Source: Clostridia bacterium
Lineage (GTDB): Bacteria; Bacillota; Clostridia; Christensenellales; Aristaeellaceae
Direction: 5' to 3'
NCBI GenBank assembly: GCA_017936765.1
Contig: JAGBEX010000006.1
Coordinates: 1 to 54,075 of the forward strand
DNA length: 54,075 bases
Each line of letters starts with the position of its first letter. Within the stretch, counting starts at the first letter, position 1. Shown here in pieces: positions 32,079 through 41,933 of this stretch. The position numbers and the translations under genes are program-made. The notes beneath the pieces are model-generated. The model searched no databases. It was not told the origin of the DNA and saw nothing but the letters and a program-made list of their open reading frames with translations.

Positions 32079-33236
32079 TTACAGGTTGGTTTGGAGGAGC
32101 TTCTTTTTGAGGTCGGCTTCCATTTGGTAGAGGGTCTTTTCGGCTTCGATGCGCTGGGTGCGGCCGTTCTGCTGGATGGCCATGACCTCGTTGATGGTAT
32201 CGATGAGGCTCTGGTTGGTGTCAATGAGGGTCTCGATATCGATGATGCCGCGCTCGGCCTCGCGGGCGGTTTCGATGGTGCCCATTTTGAGGGTCTCGGC
32301 ATTCTTGCGCAGCAGCTCGTTGGTCATGTTGGTCACAGCGGTCTGGGCGCTGAGCGCCTGCTGGGAGTGGTGCAGGCCAAGGGCAAGCACCATCTGGCTC
32401 TTCCACAGGGGCAGGGTGTTGGAGAGGGTGGACTGAATGCGCTCCACCAGGAGGCTATTGTTGTTCTGCAGCAGGCGGATCTGGGGCGCCATCTGCATGG
32501 AGACCTGGCGGGTGAGCTTCAGGTCGTGGAGCTTCTTCTCAAAACGGTCGCACTGGGCGGCCAGGTCGTTGGCCTTCTGGGCGTCCAGGGCATCGCCGGA
32601 CTTCTCGGCGGCGGCCATCAGCTGGGCCAGCTCGTTTTCACGGACGCGGGCCAGCTTCTCGTCGCCGGCGATGATGTACAGGGTCAGCTGGCGGAAGTAC
32701 TCGCTGTTCTTGTCGTAGAGACGGTCGAACATGGCCACGTCCTTCAGCAGCTGCGCCTGGTGGTTCTCCAGGGAGGAGGCGATGTTCTCCACATTCACGC
32801 TGACCTTGCTGAAGCTGGCCTTCATGCGCTCCACACGGTCTTCTGCCTTGGAGAAGAGCTTCATGAGACCCTTGGGTTCTTCGGTGTCCTTTTCAAAGCC
32901 CTTCAGCTCGGATACCAGATCCACCAGCATGTCGCCCACTTCGCCGGTGTCCTGGGTCTTCACGGCCTCCAGCGCCACATCGGAGAAATCAGCAATGTTC
33001 TTCTGGGCGTCAGCGCCGAAGAGCAGCACATGGTCGGGGTTGGTCACGTCCAGCTTGCCCAGGAATTCCTCAATGGCCTTGCGCTCGGCATCGGTGAGCT
33101 GGCTGTCGTCCAGGCGGGGAGCCTTGGCGGGTTCGGCAGGGGCGGGCTGCTCCTGGATGGACTCCACGGCGGGAGTCTCGGGGGCGGTGACTTCGGGGGT
33201 CAGGGACAGCAGGGGGGACTGATTCATTTCGCTCAT
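32079..33236 (-). CDS. telA: Toxic anion resistance / TelA family protein
   Basis: 385 residues. A Pro/Glu-rich N-terminus (1-50) precedes the helical TelA domain, with recognisable segments LTLYIIAGDEKLARVRENELAQ and LPLWKSQMVLALG. Despite the name, the family has no proven link to tellurite in most species; it is often paired with XpaC, as here, and is tied to envelope stress. GGAGG precedes the start. Confidence 0.88.
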   Translation of the reverse strand: MSEMNQSPLLSLTPEVTAPETPAVESIQEQPAPAEPAKAPRLDDSQLTDAERKAIEEFLGKLDVTNPDHVLLFGADAQKNIADFSDVALEAVKTQDTGEVGDMLVDLVSELKGFEKDTEEPKGLMKLFSKAEDRVERMKASFSKVSVNVENIASSLENHQAQLLKDVAMFDRLYDKNSEYFRQLTLYIIAGDEKLARVRENELAQLMAAAEKSGDALDAQKANDLAAQCDRFEKKLHDLKLTRQVSMQMAPQIRLLQNNNSLLVERIQSTLSNTLPLWKSQMVLALGLHHSQQALSAQTAVTNMTNELLRKNAETLKMGTIETAREAERGIIDIETLIDTNQSLIDTINEVMAIQQNGRTQRIEAEKTLYQMEADLKKKLLQTNL

Positions 33237-33251
33237 GGGGAAGGCCTCCTT

Positions 33252-34067
33252 TTATTTCTTCTGAACATTGCGGTTGGCATAGAAGGAAACAAAGTCCTCG
33301 TCGGACTTGGGGGTATTGATCACCGGGGTACCCTGCTGCATCTGGGCAGAGGTGGCGGTGGGCGCCTTGGTGTGGGTGGTGCCAAGCTCACCCTCGGTAA
33401 AGCCGTCGCGCTTGAGCATCTGCTCCAGCACGTCGATATCGGTGGTCACGTCCAGCATGGTGTCCTTGTAGAGGTTATCCAGCTGCTTCTGGCAGGCGGT
33501 CAGCACCATGCCCATGCCGCGGATCAGGGTGGAGCGGGCCTCGGCCATGTCGGCAGCGGAAACGCCGCGCTGCTCCATGGTGCGGTAGCTGGCCAGCATT
33601 TTGAGGGTGGTGGGCAGGTAGTAGTTCATGAATTTGCGGATCTGGCTGGCCTTCATGGGCTTTTCGGCCACGGTTTTGAAGATCTGCACACACAGGCGCT
33701 CCAGCTCGTCCATCTGGCCGGAAAGCACGGCATCGGGGATGGCGTCGTTCTCGGCGCGGATCTGGTGGAGCATCTCCTGACCCTTGGCGATCACCGCATC
33801 GGCGGTCTCGTCGCCGGAGAGGGGCAGTTCTTCTACATCATTGGCAGGCTTCTTGGCGTCCTGCTTGTTGTGGGTGGTCAGGTCAAGGCCGGAGGCCATG
33901 ATGCTGATGATCTTGCCCGCCAGCACGGCCAGACCGCCGCAGAGCAGGAAATCGCTGATGCGGAACAGGGGGAAGACGGCGGAGTATAGCAGGGCAATGA
34001 TGCCGCCGGTGATCAGTCCGGCCTTGAAACCCTTATTCTTGCGCTTGTTCTTGTTCTTTTTGCTCAT
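33252..34067 (-). CDS. XpaC-like protein (5-bromo-4-chloroindolyl phosphate hydrolysis family)
   Basis: About 271 residues: a Lys/Asn-rich N-terminus (MSKKNKNKRKNKGFKAG), two close membrane helices (about 18-55), then a helical domain with MKASQIRKFMNYYLPTTLKML, the XpaC signature. It is 15 bp upstream of telA in the usual XpaC-TelA pair. The start is uncertain: no ribosome binding site is strong, and in-frame ATGs at 34082 and 34091 are possible. Confidence 0.83.
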   Translation of the reverse strand: MSKKNKNKRKNKGFKAGLITGGIIALLYSAVFPLFRISDFLLCGGLAVLAGKIISIMASGLDLTTHNKQDAKKPANDVEELPLSGDETADAVIAKGQEMLHQIRAENDAIPDAVLSGQMDELERLCVQIFKTVAEKPMKASQIRKFMNYYLPTTLKMLASYRTMEQRGVSAADMAEARSTLIRGMGMVLTACQKQLDNLYKDTMLDVTTDIDVLEQMLKRDGFTEGELGTTHTKAPTATSAQMQQGTPVINTPKSDEDFVSFYANRNVQKK

Positions 34068-34238
34068 TGCTGATGAACCCATTCCTTTCATCGCCTGGCA
34101 AGCAGGCTGGTACTATTATAGCACACTTGGAAGAATGTGAAAAGGAGGCAACAGATGAGAATTTGGTGAGGAAACATTAAGAATACAATGGGAATGGCGT
34201 TCATACACTCCAGCAGACGGAAGGAGGAATACGCAATC

Positions 34239-35768
34239 ATGGATATGCGATTGGTGAAGGAGAGCATTCAGCTGGAGCAGCCCACCGGCCGGGGACAGAG
34301 CCAGGCCACGGTGGAGGGGGAGATCACCCTGCCCGGCGGATTGCGGGAGGAAGCGCGGGTGCTGCACGCAGGCGGCATGGCGGTGGTGGAAAGTGTGGAG
34401 GCCATGCAGGATCGCGTGTCCGTGATGGGCAAGGTGGTGTTCCACACGCTGTATACCCAGGGGGATCACAGCCGGGTGAACGCCATGGAGGCCACCGCAG
34501 ATTTCACCCATGTGATGGAGCTGCCCGGCGCCCAGCCCCGGAACCTGTGCTTTGCAGATGCCTGGGTGGAACACGTGGACGCCTCTGCGGCAGGCGGCAG
34601 GCTGAACCTGCGGGCGGTGGTGGGCATCCATGGCCGCTCGGTGAGCCAGCAGCCCGTGGAGGCGGTGACGGGGATCACTGGCGTGGCGGGCGTGGAAAGC
34701 CGCGCCAGGGACATCGCCGTGAAGCGCACCGTGGCCAATGGAGACACGGAAAAGCTCTTGCGGGAGGAATTCGCCCTGCCGGAGAATATGCAGATTCGCG
34801 AAACGCTGTATGCCACCGCCAGGGTGCAGCTGGAGGAGATCACCGGTGGCCTGGGCCGGGCGGGCGTCAGCGGACAGGTGGCGCTGGAGGCCGTCCATGC
34901 ATCGGACTTGCCGGGCAAGCCGGTGGTGATCACCCGGCACAGCATCCCCTTTGAGCAAAGCGTGGAGCTGACGGGCGAGGACGGCGAGACGCTCCGTGCT
35001 GATGCCCTGGTGCGGGATGTGGCGGTGGCCAGCCAGGACGTGGGCGATGGTCAGCGCACCCTGCGGGCAGAGGTGCTGCTGGGCCTGAAGGCCTGGGCAG
35101 ACCGGCAGGAGAGCGTCACCCTGCTGGACGACGCCTATACCCTCCAGGGGGATGACCTGCGCATCACCGCCAGGGAGCTGGGCTGCCGGGTGGAGGATCG
35201 TTCCATCCATGCGGCGGAAAGCGGCAAAACCATGCTGATGCTGCCGGAGGGCAGCCCTGCGGTGCGGAGCGTGCTGTGCGCCTTTGCCACGCCCATGATC
35301 GCCGGACGGGAGCAGATCGGCGGTCGGCTCACGGTGGAGGGTATGCTGGAGGTGAGCCTGCTCTACATGACCGACGATTCCCCCGAACCGGTGTCCGTGG
35401 CCTGTGCCGAGCCATTCCGCATCACCTTTGCGGCGCAGGCAGGGGAGGAGGACTTCGTCACCCTGCAATGCGGCGAGGTGGATGCCAGCGCCATTACCAG
35501 CGACAGGATCGAATTGCGCTACATCATGCACCTGTGCGTTCACGGGGTGGAGAGCGCCTCCCTGCGCCTGGTGACGGATGTGCTGCCCGTGGCTGCGCCT
35601 GCGGTGGATGGGAGCATCGTTTTGTATTTCACCCAGCCTGGCGAGCGCCTGTGGGACATTGCCCGACGCTACCGGGTGCCGGAGAGAGAGATCCGCGACC
35701 TGAACCCGGAACTGGTGGAGGAACCCAAACCCGGACAGGGCGTGGTGGTGTGGCACAGGATGGCATAA
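34239..35768 (+). CDS. SPOCS (DUF3794) repeat and LysM protein
   Basis: About 509 residues with AGGAGG upstream of the start. Three SPOCS/DUF3794 repeats are recognisable from recurring units such as DRVSVMGKVVFHTLYT, GRAGVSGQVALEAVHA and IGGRLTVEGMLEVSLLYM. A C-terminal LysM domain (about 455-505, FTQPGERLWDIARRYRVPEREI) binds peptidoglycan or coat glycans. SPOCS and LysM domains are found in spore coat and cortex proteins of Firmicutes, so this gene points to endospore formation. It is divergent from xpaC. Confidence 0.85.
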   Translation: MDMRLVKESIQLEQPTGRGQSQATVEGEITLPGGLREEARVLHAGGMAVVESVEAMQDRVSVMGKVVFHTLYTQGDHSRVNAMEATADFTHVMELPGAQPRNLCFADAWVEHVDASAAGGRLNLRAVVGIHGRSVSQQPVEAVTGITGVAGVESRARDIAVKRTVANGDTEKLLREEFALPENMQIRETLYATARVQLEEITGGLGRAGVSGQVALEAVHASDLPGKPVVITRHSIPFEQSVELTGEDGETLRADALVRDVAVASQDVGDGQRTLRAEVLLGLKAWADRQESVTLLDDAYTLQGDDLRITARELGCRVEDRSIHAAESGKTMLMLPEGSPAVRSVLCAFATPMIAGREQIGGRLTVEGMLEVSLLYMTDDSPEPVSVACAEPFRITFAAQAGEEDFVTLQCGEVDASAITSDRIELRYIMHLCVHGVESASLRLVTDVLPVAAPAVDGSIVLYFTQPGERLWDIARRYRVPEREIRDLNPELVEEPKPGQGVVVWHRMA

Positions 35769-35776
35769 GAAAAACG

Positions 35777-35803
35777 GCTTCCGCATGGGATCGTGCGGAA
35801 GCT
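35777..35803. terminator. Hairpin after the SPOCS/LysM gene
   Basis: GCTTCCGCA/TGCGGAAGC, a perfect 9-bp stem preceded by A5; T-tract on the plus side is poor. Confidence 0.5.
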
Positions 35804-35910
35804 GCTTTGCGTCTTTCGACATACGGCGGCGTAAAACCTGAACGGGCATTTGCACATTTCCGCGACCCGTGCTATACTCTGTCATATCCTGTTTGCGGAG
35901 GACGATGTTC

Positions 35911-36651
35911 ATGGAGGCACGCAGACCCCTTGCGGGCAACACGGCCACGGGTTGGCTGAAGATACTGGCGCTGATCTTTATGTTTTGCGACCATGCGGGC
36001 AAAATGCTCCTGCCCGGTGTGCTGGAAATGCGGATGCTGGGGCGCATTGCCTTTCCGCTGTATTGCTGGTGCATGGTGGTGGGCTTCCACTATACCCGCA
36101 GCGTGCCGAAATACCTTTTGCGGGTGGTGCTGATCGGCCTGGCGTCCCAGCCGCTGTATATGTGGGGACTGAACCACACCTGGCGGGAACCGAACATTTT
36201 CCTCACCCTGGCCATTGCCCTGTGCGCCCTGTGGGGAATGCGGGAGAAGAAATTCCTCAGCCACATCTGGGCGCCGGTGCTGGCGCTGGCAGCGGCCACC
36301 GCTCTGGGCTGCGATTACGGCTGGCGGGGCGTGCTGCTGGTGATGCTGCTCTATGCAGCGCGCAACAGCCGGGGCGCCATTGCCGCGGTGATGATCGCCT
36401 TCTGCCTGTATTGGGGCAGCACCTCCATCACGGTCACAGAGTTCTTCGGCCTGCGGCTGAACGTGCTGCCTTCGCCCTTCAGCACCCTCACGGCACCCTG
36501 GCTGCGGCTGCAGGCGCTGGCCATTCTCGCCCTGCCGCTGATGCTGATCCACATTCCCCGCAAGTGGGACATCAAGCTGCCCACCTGGCTGAGCTACGCC
36601 ATTTATCCCGCCCACCTGGTGGTGCTGATCATCCTGGAGCATATCTTCTGA
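35911..36651 (+). CDS. TraX family membrane protein
   Basis: 246 residues from the ATG at 35911 (GGAGG 9 nt upstream), with about eight membrane helices. TGWLKILALIFMFCDHAGKM and RMLGRIAFPLYCWCMVVGF are the TraX signature; LPTWLSYAIYPAHLVVL closes it. TraX of the F plasmid acetylates pilin, but chromosomal Firmicutes homologues have no known role and may acylate an envelope target. Confidence 0.88.
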   Translation: MEARRPLAGNTATGWLKILALIFMFCDHAGKMLLPGVLEMRMLGRIAFPLYCWCMVVGFHYTRSVPKYLLRVVLIGLASQPLYMWGLNHTWREPNIFLTLAIALCALWGMREKKFLSHIWAPVLALAAATALGCDYGWRGVLLVMLLYAARNSRGAIAAVMIAFCLYWGSTSITVTEFFGLRLNVLPSPFSTLTAPWLRLQALAILALPLMLIHIPRKWDIKLPTWLSYAIYPAHLVVLIILEHIF

Positions 36652-36659
36652 ATCCGACA

Positions 36660-36700
36660 TACCGCGGCTGAAAAAGTCGCGGTATTTTAGTTGTATTTTT
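36660..36700 (+). terminator. Terminator after the TraX gene
   Basis: TACCGCG (36660-36666) pairs with CGCGGTA (36678-36684), followed by TTTTAGTTGTATTTTT. Confidence 0.75.
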
Positions 36701-36701
36701 G

Positions 36702-36730
36702 TTGTCGTGAAGGGCAAAATCAACTATAAT
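36702..36730 (+). promoter_or_regulatory. Promoter of dapF-dapL-cysK
   Basis: TTGTCG (36702-36707), 17 bp, TATAAT (36725-36730), 33 bp upstream of the dapF start. Confidence 0.75.
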
Positions 36731-36763
36731 GGAGCATATTCGATTTTGGTAAGGAGCGAGGGT

Positions 36764-37600
36764 ATGCGCTTTACGAAGATGCAGGGCATCGGCAACGACT
36801 ACATTTATGTCAACTGCTTTGAGGAAACCGTGCGTGATCCCGCCACGCTGGCCATCCACATGAGCCGCCCCCATTTCGGTGTGGGCAGCGATGGTCTGGT
36901 GCTGATCGAACCCAGCGAGGTGGCAGACTTCGGGATGCGGATCTTCAACAGCGATGGCAGCGAAAGCGAAATGTGCGGCAACGCCACCCGCTGCATTGCC
37001 AAATATGTTTACGAGCGTGGCCTGACCGACAAAACGGAGATCAGCCTCATGACCGGCGCGGGCCTGAAGCACCTGCAGCTGCGCACCCGGGGCGGCAAGG
37101 TGCATTCCGTGCGGGTGGACATGGGTTCCCCGGAGCTGAACCCCCGCATGGTTCCGGTGGATCTGCCCGGTGAGATCATCCTGGGTCACCGGCTGGAGAT
37201 GGGTGGCATGGTCTACCCCATCCATTGCGTGTCCATGGGAAACCCCCATTGCGTGATCTTCGTCAACGACCCGGACGATGTGGATCTGCCCAGCCTGGGT
37301 TCCATTATCGAGAATCACCGCATCTTCCCCAACAGGACGAATGTGGAATTTGTCACGGTGAAGGATCGCCATCACCTGCGGATGCGGGTGTGGGAGCGGG
37401 GCGCAGGGGAGACCCTGGCCTGCGGCACCGGTGCCTGCGCGGCGCTGGTGGCCTCGGTGCTGACGGGCAAGGCTGACCGCAGTGCAGAGGTGAAGCTCAA
37501 CGGCGGCGTTTTGCAGGTGGAGTGGTCGCCGGAGGACAACCATGTGTACAAAGAAGGGCCTGCCGAGTTCGTGTTCGACGGCATCTGGCCAGAGGAATAA
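36764..37600 (+). CDS. dapF: Diaminopimelate epimerase
   Basis: 278 residues with GGAG upstream. FTKMQGIGNDYIYV opens the fold. The two catalytic cysteines are Cys71 in MCGNATRC and the one in TLACGTGACAA. It converts LL- to meso-diaminopimelate for lysine and peptidoglycan. First gene of an operon with dapL, whose product is its substrate. Confidence 0.97.
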   Translation: MRFTKMQGIGNDYIYVNCFEETVRDPATLAIHMSRPHFGVGSDGLVLIEPSEVADFGMRIFNSDGSESEMCGNATRCIAKYVYERGLTDKTEISLMTGAGLKHLQLRTRGGKVHSVRVDMGSPELNPRMVPVDLPGEIILGHRLEMGGMVYPIHCVSMGNPHCVIFVNDPDDVDLPSLGSIIENHRIFPNRTNVEFVTVKDRHHLRMRVWERGAGETLACGTGACAALVASVLTGKADRSAEVKLNGGVLQVEWSPEDNHVYKEGPAEFVFDGIWPEE

Positions 37601-37612
37601 GGAGGAAAAAAC

Positions 37613-38845
37613 ATGTTTCATGTGAATGACCATTTTCAGAAGCTGCCCGGTTCCTATCTCTTTGCAGAGATCGCCCGCCGCGTGAAGGTCTACCAGCAGG
37701 AGCATCCGGAAGCGGATATTATCCGCCTGGGCATTGGCGACGTGACCAAGCCCCTGGTGCCTGCCGTGATCGAGGCCATGCACAAGGCCGTGGACGAAAT
37801 GGGTCAGCAGGAGACCTTCCGCGGCTACGGACCGGACTTCGGCTATGACTTCCTGGTGAATGCCATCCGCGAGGGCGACTATGCCTCCCGCGGCGTGGAG
37901 CTGGCCTTTGACGAGGTGTTCATTTCCGATGGTGCCAAGAGCGACGTGGGCAACATCCAGGAGCTGTTCAGCGAGGATGCGGTGATCGCCGTGACTGACC
38001 CGGTGTATCCCGTGTATGTGGACAGCAACGCCATGGCTGGACGCGCCGGCGAATATGTGGGCGACCGCTGGAACAAGCTGGTGTACCTGCCCTGCAATGC
38101 GGAGAATGATTTCGTTCCCCAGGTACCTGACCGCCCGGTGGACGTGATCTACCTGTGCTACCCCAACAACCCCACCGGCACCGTGCTGACCAAGGAGCAG
38201 CTGAAGGTGTATGTGGACTGGGCCAAGGAAAACGGTGCCATCATCATCTATGATGCGGCGTACCGTGCCTTCATCAACACCCCTGGCGTACCGCTGAGCA
38301 TCTATGAGGTGGAGGGCGCCCGGGAGGTGGCCATTGAGTGCAATTCCTTCAGCAAGACCGCTGGCTTCACCGGCACCCGCTGTGCTTACACCGTGGTTCC
38401 CCATGAGGTCTGCGGCCTGGACAGCAAGGGCAACAAGATCGAGCTGAATGCCATGTGGAAGCGCCGCATGGCCACCAAGTTCAACGGCGTGAGCTACCCC
38501 ATCCAGCGGGCTGCCGCTGCGGTGTATACCGAAGAGGGTCAGAAGCAGATCAAGGAAGTGATCGACGCCTATATGGCCAACGCGAAGATCATCCGCGAGA
38601 GCCTGGCTGAGCAGGGCTTTGAGGTGTTCGGCGGCGTGGACGCCCCCTACATCTGGCTGAAGGTTCCGGATGGCATGACCAGCTGGGAGTTCTTCGACCT
38701 GCTGCTGGACAAGTGCCACATCGTGGGTACCCCCGGCTCCGGCTTCGGCCCCAGCGGCGAAGGCTACTTCCGCTTGACCGCCTTCAACACCCTGGAAAAG
38801 ACCAAGCAGGCCATGGAGCGCGTGAGCAAGCTGAAGGAGGCGTAA
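37613..38845 (+). CDS. dapL: LL-diaminopimelate aminotransferase
   Basis: 410 residues, a class I/II PLP aminotransferase with [13 protein letters not shown] near residue 40, [12 protein letters not shown], and the PLP lysine in [13 protein letters not shown]. DapL makes LL-diaminopimelate directly from tetrahydrodipicolinate, bypassing the succinyl or acetyl intermediates. AGGAGG before the ATG, 12 bp after dapF. Confidence 0.96.
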   Translation: MFHVNDHFQKLPGSYLFAEIARRVKVYQQEHPEADIIRLGIGDVTKPLVPAVIEAMHKAVDEMGQQETFRGYGPDFGYDFLVNAIREGDYASRGVELAFDEVFISDGAKSDVGNIQELFSEDAVIAVTDPVYPVYVDSNAMAGRAGEYVGDRWNKLVYLPCNAENDFVPQVPDRPVDVIYLCYPNNPTGTVLTKEQLKVYVDWAKENGAIIIYDAAYRAFINTPGVPLSIYEVEGAREVAIECNSFSKTAGFTGTRCAYTVVPHEVCGLDSKGNKIELNAMWKRRMATKFNGVSYPIQRAAAAVYTEEGQKQIKEVIDAYMANAKIIRESLAEQGFEVFGGVDAPYIWLKVPDGMTSWEFFDLLLDKCHIVGTPGSGFGPSGEGYFRLTAFNTLEKTKQAMERVSKLKEA

Positions 38846-38848
38846 GCC

Positions 38849-39772
38849 ATGCCGGTTTATCGCAGCGTATCGGAGCTGATCGGCCGCACGCCGCTGATGG
38901 AGGTCACCCATTTTGAACAGGATAACGGGCTGAACGCCACCATCCTGGCCAAGCTGGAGTGCTTCAACCCGGCGGGCAGCGCCAAGGATCGCGTGGCCAA
39001 GGCCATGCTGGATGATGCGGAGCAGCGCGGGCTGATCAAGCCGGGCGCGACCATCATTGAACCCACCAGCGGCAACACGGGCATCGGCCTGGCTGCGGTG
39101 GGCGTGGCCAGGGGCTACCGGGTGATCCTCACCATGCCGGACACCATGAGCGTGGAGCGCCGCAACCTGCTGAGGGCCTACGGTGCCGAGGTGGTGCTGA
39201 CCCCCGGCGCACAGGGCATGGCGGGCGCTATCGCCAAGGCGCAGGAGCTGGCGGCAGCCACGCCGGGGAGCCTCATCGCCGGGCAGTTCGATAACCCGGC
39301 CAACCCCGCCGCCCACTACGCCACCACCGGCCCGGAGATCTGGGCGGACACGGAAGGCAAGGTGGATATCTTTGTGGCGGGCGTGGGTACCGGCGGCACC
39401 ATCAGCGGCACGGGCAAGTACCTGAAGGAGCAGAACCCGGCCATCCGCGTGGTGGGCGTGGAGCCTGCCGCCTCGCCGCTGCTGAGCGGTGGCCAGGCGG
39501 GTGCGCACAAGCTGCAGGGCATCGGCGCGAACTTTGTGCCGGAGAACTTCGACCGCAGCGTGGTGGATGAGATCATCCCCATCGAAGCCGAGGACGCTTT
39601 CGCTGCTGGCCGCGCCATGGCCAAGGAAGGCCTGCTGGTGGGCATCACCTCCGGTGCGGCGCTGCACGCTGCCAAGCTGCTGGCCCAGCGCCCGGAAAAT
39701 GCCGGGAAGGTGATCGTGGCGCTGCTGCCGGACTCGGGAGAGCGGTATCTTTCGACGGAAATGTTTGGGTAA
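38849..39772 (+). CDS. cysK: Cysteine synthase A
   Basis: 307 residues. The PLP lysine lies in [14 protein letters not shown] (NPGGSVKDR in most homologues), [13 protein letters not shown] is the substrate loop, and [13 protein letters not shown] the phosphate-binding loop. It makes cysteine from O-acetylserine and sulfide. Three bases after dapL, so in the same operon; the strong terminator follows. Confidence 0.95.
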   Translation: MPVYRSVSELIGRTPLMEVTHFEQDNGLNATILAKLECFNPAGSAKDRVAKAMLDDAEQRGLIKPGATIIEPTSGNTGIGLAAVGVARGYRVILTMPDTMSVERRNLLRAYGAEVVLTPGAQGMAGAIAKAQELAAATPGSLIAGQFDNPANPAAHYATTGPEIWADTEGKVDIFVAGVGTGGTISGTGKYLKEQNPAIRVVGVEPAASPLLSGGQAGAHKLQGIGANFVPENFDRSVVDEIIPIEAEDAFAAGRAMAKEGLLVGITSGAALHAAKLLAQRPENAGKVIVALLPDSGERYLSTEMFG

Positions 39773-39775
39773 TGC

Positions 39776-39807
39776 AAAAAGAACGCCTCTGTGGAGGCGT
39801 TCTTTTT
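39776..39807. terminator. Strong bidirectional terminator after cysK
   Basis: AAAAAGAACGCCTC (39776-39789) pairs perfectly with GAGGCGTTCTTTTT (39794-39807), loop TGTG. Confidence 0.95.
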
Positions 39808-39815
39808 GCGTGGGA

Positions 39816-40134
39816 AATTCGGAATTCGGAATTCGGAATTTAGTTTGTGGACGGGCGGGCGATCGCAGATCGCCCCTACGTTTGCGTAGAAAAACAACTA
39901 AATGAAGCAAGCGACGCAGCCCTCTCAGTCAGCGCGAGCGCTGACAGCTCCCCCAGAGGGGGAGCCAAGATATTTTCCCCGCGTCGCGGCGCAACCGTAT
40001 TTGCGCCGTGACCCCTGCAAAGTAAAAACCCATCTTCCAATACAGAAGATGGGTTTCGAAAGGGTCGAAGACCCTTCGTGGGGATTCTCAAGGGGCAAAG
40101 CCCCTTGGGCGGAGTCCAGAGGCAGCGCCTCTGG
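39816..40134. repeat. Composite intergenic repeat, copy 4
   Basis: Module A (AATTCGGAATTCGGAATTCGG, from 39816); a GGCGATCGCAGATCGCC hairpin ending in CCTACG; B (AGTCAGCGCGAGCGCTGACAG, CTCCCCCAGAGGGGGAG); C (CGCGTCGCGGCGCAACCG to GCGCCGTGACCCC); and D, here preceded by ACCCATCTTC-(10)-GAAGATGGGT. The final CCAGAGGCAGCGCCTCTGG is directly followed by TTA, the fhs stop codon. It sits between convergent cysK and fhs. No gene is seen. Confidence 0.85.
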
Positions 40135-41805
40135 TTAGAACAGGCCCACGATTTTGCCGTTTTCGTTGACGTCGATGCCTTCGGCGGCGGGGACGCGGGG
40201 GAGGCCGGGCATGGCGATGATGTCACCGGCGAAGGCGACTACGAAGCCAGCGCCAGCGGAGAGGCGGACGCTGCGGATATGCAGGGTGAAGTCCTTAGGC
40301 GCGCCCAGGGCCTTGGGGTCATCGGAGAAGGAATACTGGGTCTTGGCGATGCACACAGGGCAGTTGCCCCAGCCCTCCTCTTCCAGCTTGGCCAGCTGCT
40401 TGAGGACGCTGCCGGCAAAGGCCACGTCCTTGGCGCCATAGATGCGCTGCGCCACGGCGGTGATCTTGTCGGCCAGCTTCAAGTCGTCCTCGTAGGTGTA
40501 GGAGGGCGTGTTGTCGGTCTGGGCGTCCACGGTGTTGCAGACCAGCTCGGCCAGCTCGGTCACGCCAGCGCCGCCGCGGGCCCAGCCGTCGCACAGTTCC
40601 ACGGGCGCGCCAACTTCCTCGCAGGCGGCACGCAGGGCGGCCATTTCAGCATCGGTATCGGTGATGAAGCGGTTCATGGCCACAATGACCGGGCGCTTCC
40701 ACACGTTTTTCACATGGTCGATGTGGGCCATCAGGTTGGTGAGACCCTTCTTGAGGTACTCAACGCCTTCCACGGACAGCTGATCCTTGGGGCAGCCGCC
40801 GTGATGCTTCAGGGCGCGGACGGTGGCCACCACAATGATGGCATCCGGCCAGATGCCGCTCTGACGGCACTTGATGTCCAGGAACTTCTCGGCACCCAGG
40901 TCGCCGCCGAAGCCAGCCTCGGTGACCACATAATCGGCCAGGTTCATGGCGGTCTTGGTGGCGATAACGGAGTTGCAGCCGTGAGCAATGTTGGCGAAGG
41001 GGCCGCCGTGCATCAGGCAGGGGGTGCCGTCGATGGTCTGCACCAGGTTGGGCTGGATGGCGTCGCGCAGGAGGGCGGTCATGGCACCCTCGGCATGGAT
41101 GTCGCCAGCGGTGACGGGGGTACCGGCAAAGGTGCGGGCCACCTGCAGACGAGCCAGGCGAGCCTTCAGGTCCTGGAGATCCTGGGCCAGGCAGAACACG
41201 GCCATGACCTCGCTGGCGGCGGTGATGTCGAAGCCGTCCTCGCGGGGCATACCATTGGCCTTGCCGCCGATGCCGGACACGATGGAGCGCAGCTGGCGGT
41301 CGTTCACGTCCAGGCAGCGGCGCCAGGTGACGGTGCGGGGGTCGATGCCCAGCTTGTTGCCCTGCTGGATGTGGTTGTCCACCATGGCGGCCAGCAGGTT
41401 ATTGGCAGCGGTAATGGCGTGCAGGTCGCCGGTGAAGTGCAGGTTGATGTTCTCCATGGGCAGCACCTGGGCGTAGCCGCCGCCGGTGGCGCCGCCCTTC
41501 ATGCCAAAGACCGGGCCCAGGGAAGGCTCGCGCAGGGCCAGCATGGCCTTCTTGCCGATCTTGGTCATGCCGTCGGCCAGGCCAACGGACACGGTGGTCT
41601 TACCCTCGCCAGCGGGGGTGGGGTTGATGGCGGTGACCAGGATCAGCTTGGCCTTCTTCTCGCGCTGGGGGATCTGCATGGGATCCACCTTGGCAATGTA
41701 GCGGCCGTAGGGAACCAGGGCATCCTCGGGAATATTGGCGCAGCGGGCGATCTCCTCAATCTTGCGGGGGGATGCCGCCTGGGCGATCTCGATATCCGTA
41801 GGCAT
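40135..41805 (-). CDS. fhs: Formate-tetrahydrofolate ligase
   Basis: 556 residues, full length for the family. The P-loop-like TPAGEGKTTVSVGLADG near residue 65, REPSLGPVFGMKGGATGGGYAQV and FVVAFAGDIIAMPGLPRVPA are diagnostic. It makes 10-formyl-THF from formate and ATP, feeding one-carbon metabolism; folD at 51477 acts downstream. Monocistronic, with its own promoter. Confidence 0.97.
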   Translation of the reverse strand: MPTDIEIAQAASPRKIEEIARCANIPEDALVPYGRYIAKVDPMQIPQREKKAKLILVTAINPTPAGEGKTTVSVGLADGMTKIGKKAMLALREPSLGPVFGMKGGATGGGYAQVLPMENINLHFTGDLHAITAANNLLAAMVDNHIQQGNKLGIDPRTVTWRRCLDVNDRQLRSIVSGIGGKANGMPREDGFDITAASEVMAVFCLAQDLQDLKARLARLQVARTFAGTPVTAGDIHAEGAMTALLRDAIQPNLVQTIDGTPCLMHGGPFANIAHGCNSVIATKTAMNLADYVVTEAGFGGDLGAEKFLDIKCRQSGIWPDAIIVVATVRALKHHGGCPKDQLSVEGVEYLKKGLTNLMAHIDHVKNVWKRPVIVAMNRFITDTDAEMAALRAACEEVGAPVELCDGWARGGAGVTELAELVCNTVDAQTDNTPSYTYEDDLKLADKITAVAQRIYGAKDVAFAGSVLKQLAKLEEEGWGNCPVCIAKTQYSFSDDPKALGAPKDFTLHIRSVRLSAGAGFVVAFAGDIIAMPGLPRVPAAEGIDVNENGKIVGLF

Positions 41806-41856
41806 GGGATCAATCTCCTTTGCTCGTGTTTGCGGGTAGACAAAACATACTCGTTT

Positions 41857-41885
41857 ATTATAGCCCAGGGTGGGGGAGAATGCAA
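41857..41885 (-). promoter_or_regulatory. fhs promoter
   Basis: On the minus strand TTGCAT (41880-41885), 17 bp, TATAAT (41857-41862). Confidence 0.8.
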
Positions 41886-41886
41886 G

Positions 41887-41914
41887 AAAAAAAGAGAGTC
41901 CATTCGGACTCTCT
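41887..41914 (-). terminator. rplJL terminator
   Basis: AGAGAGTCC/GGACTCTCT (41893-41914), 4-nt loop, with T7 on the minus strand. It almost touches the fhs promoter. Confidence 0.9.
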
Positions 41915-41933
41915 TTGAAGACACTGTGTGAAA

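Noticed and set aside
34116..36074. Long minus-strand frame opposite the SPOCS/LysM gene
   Set aside because: No motif, no ribosome binding site, and the plus-strand protein has recognisable repeats and LysM.
36629..39910. Very long minus-strand open frame opposite dapF-dapL-cysK
   Set aside because: Low-complexity, His/Ala/Gly-rich translation typical of antisense frames in high-GC DNA; the plus strand encodes three full-length enzymes.
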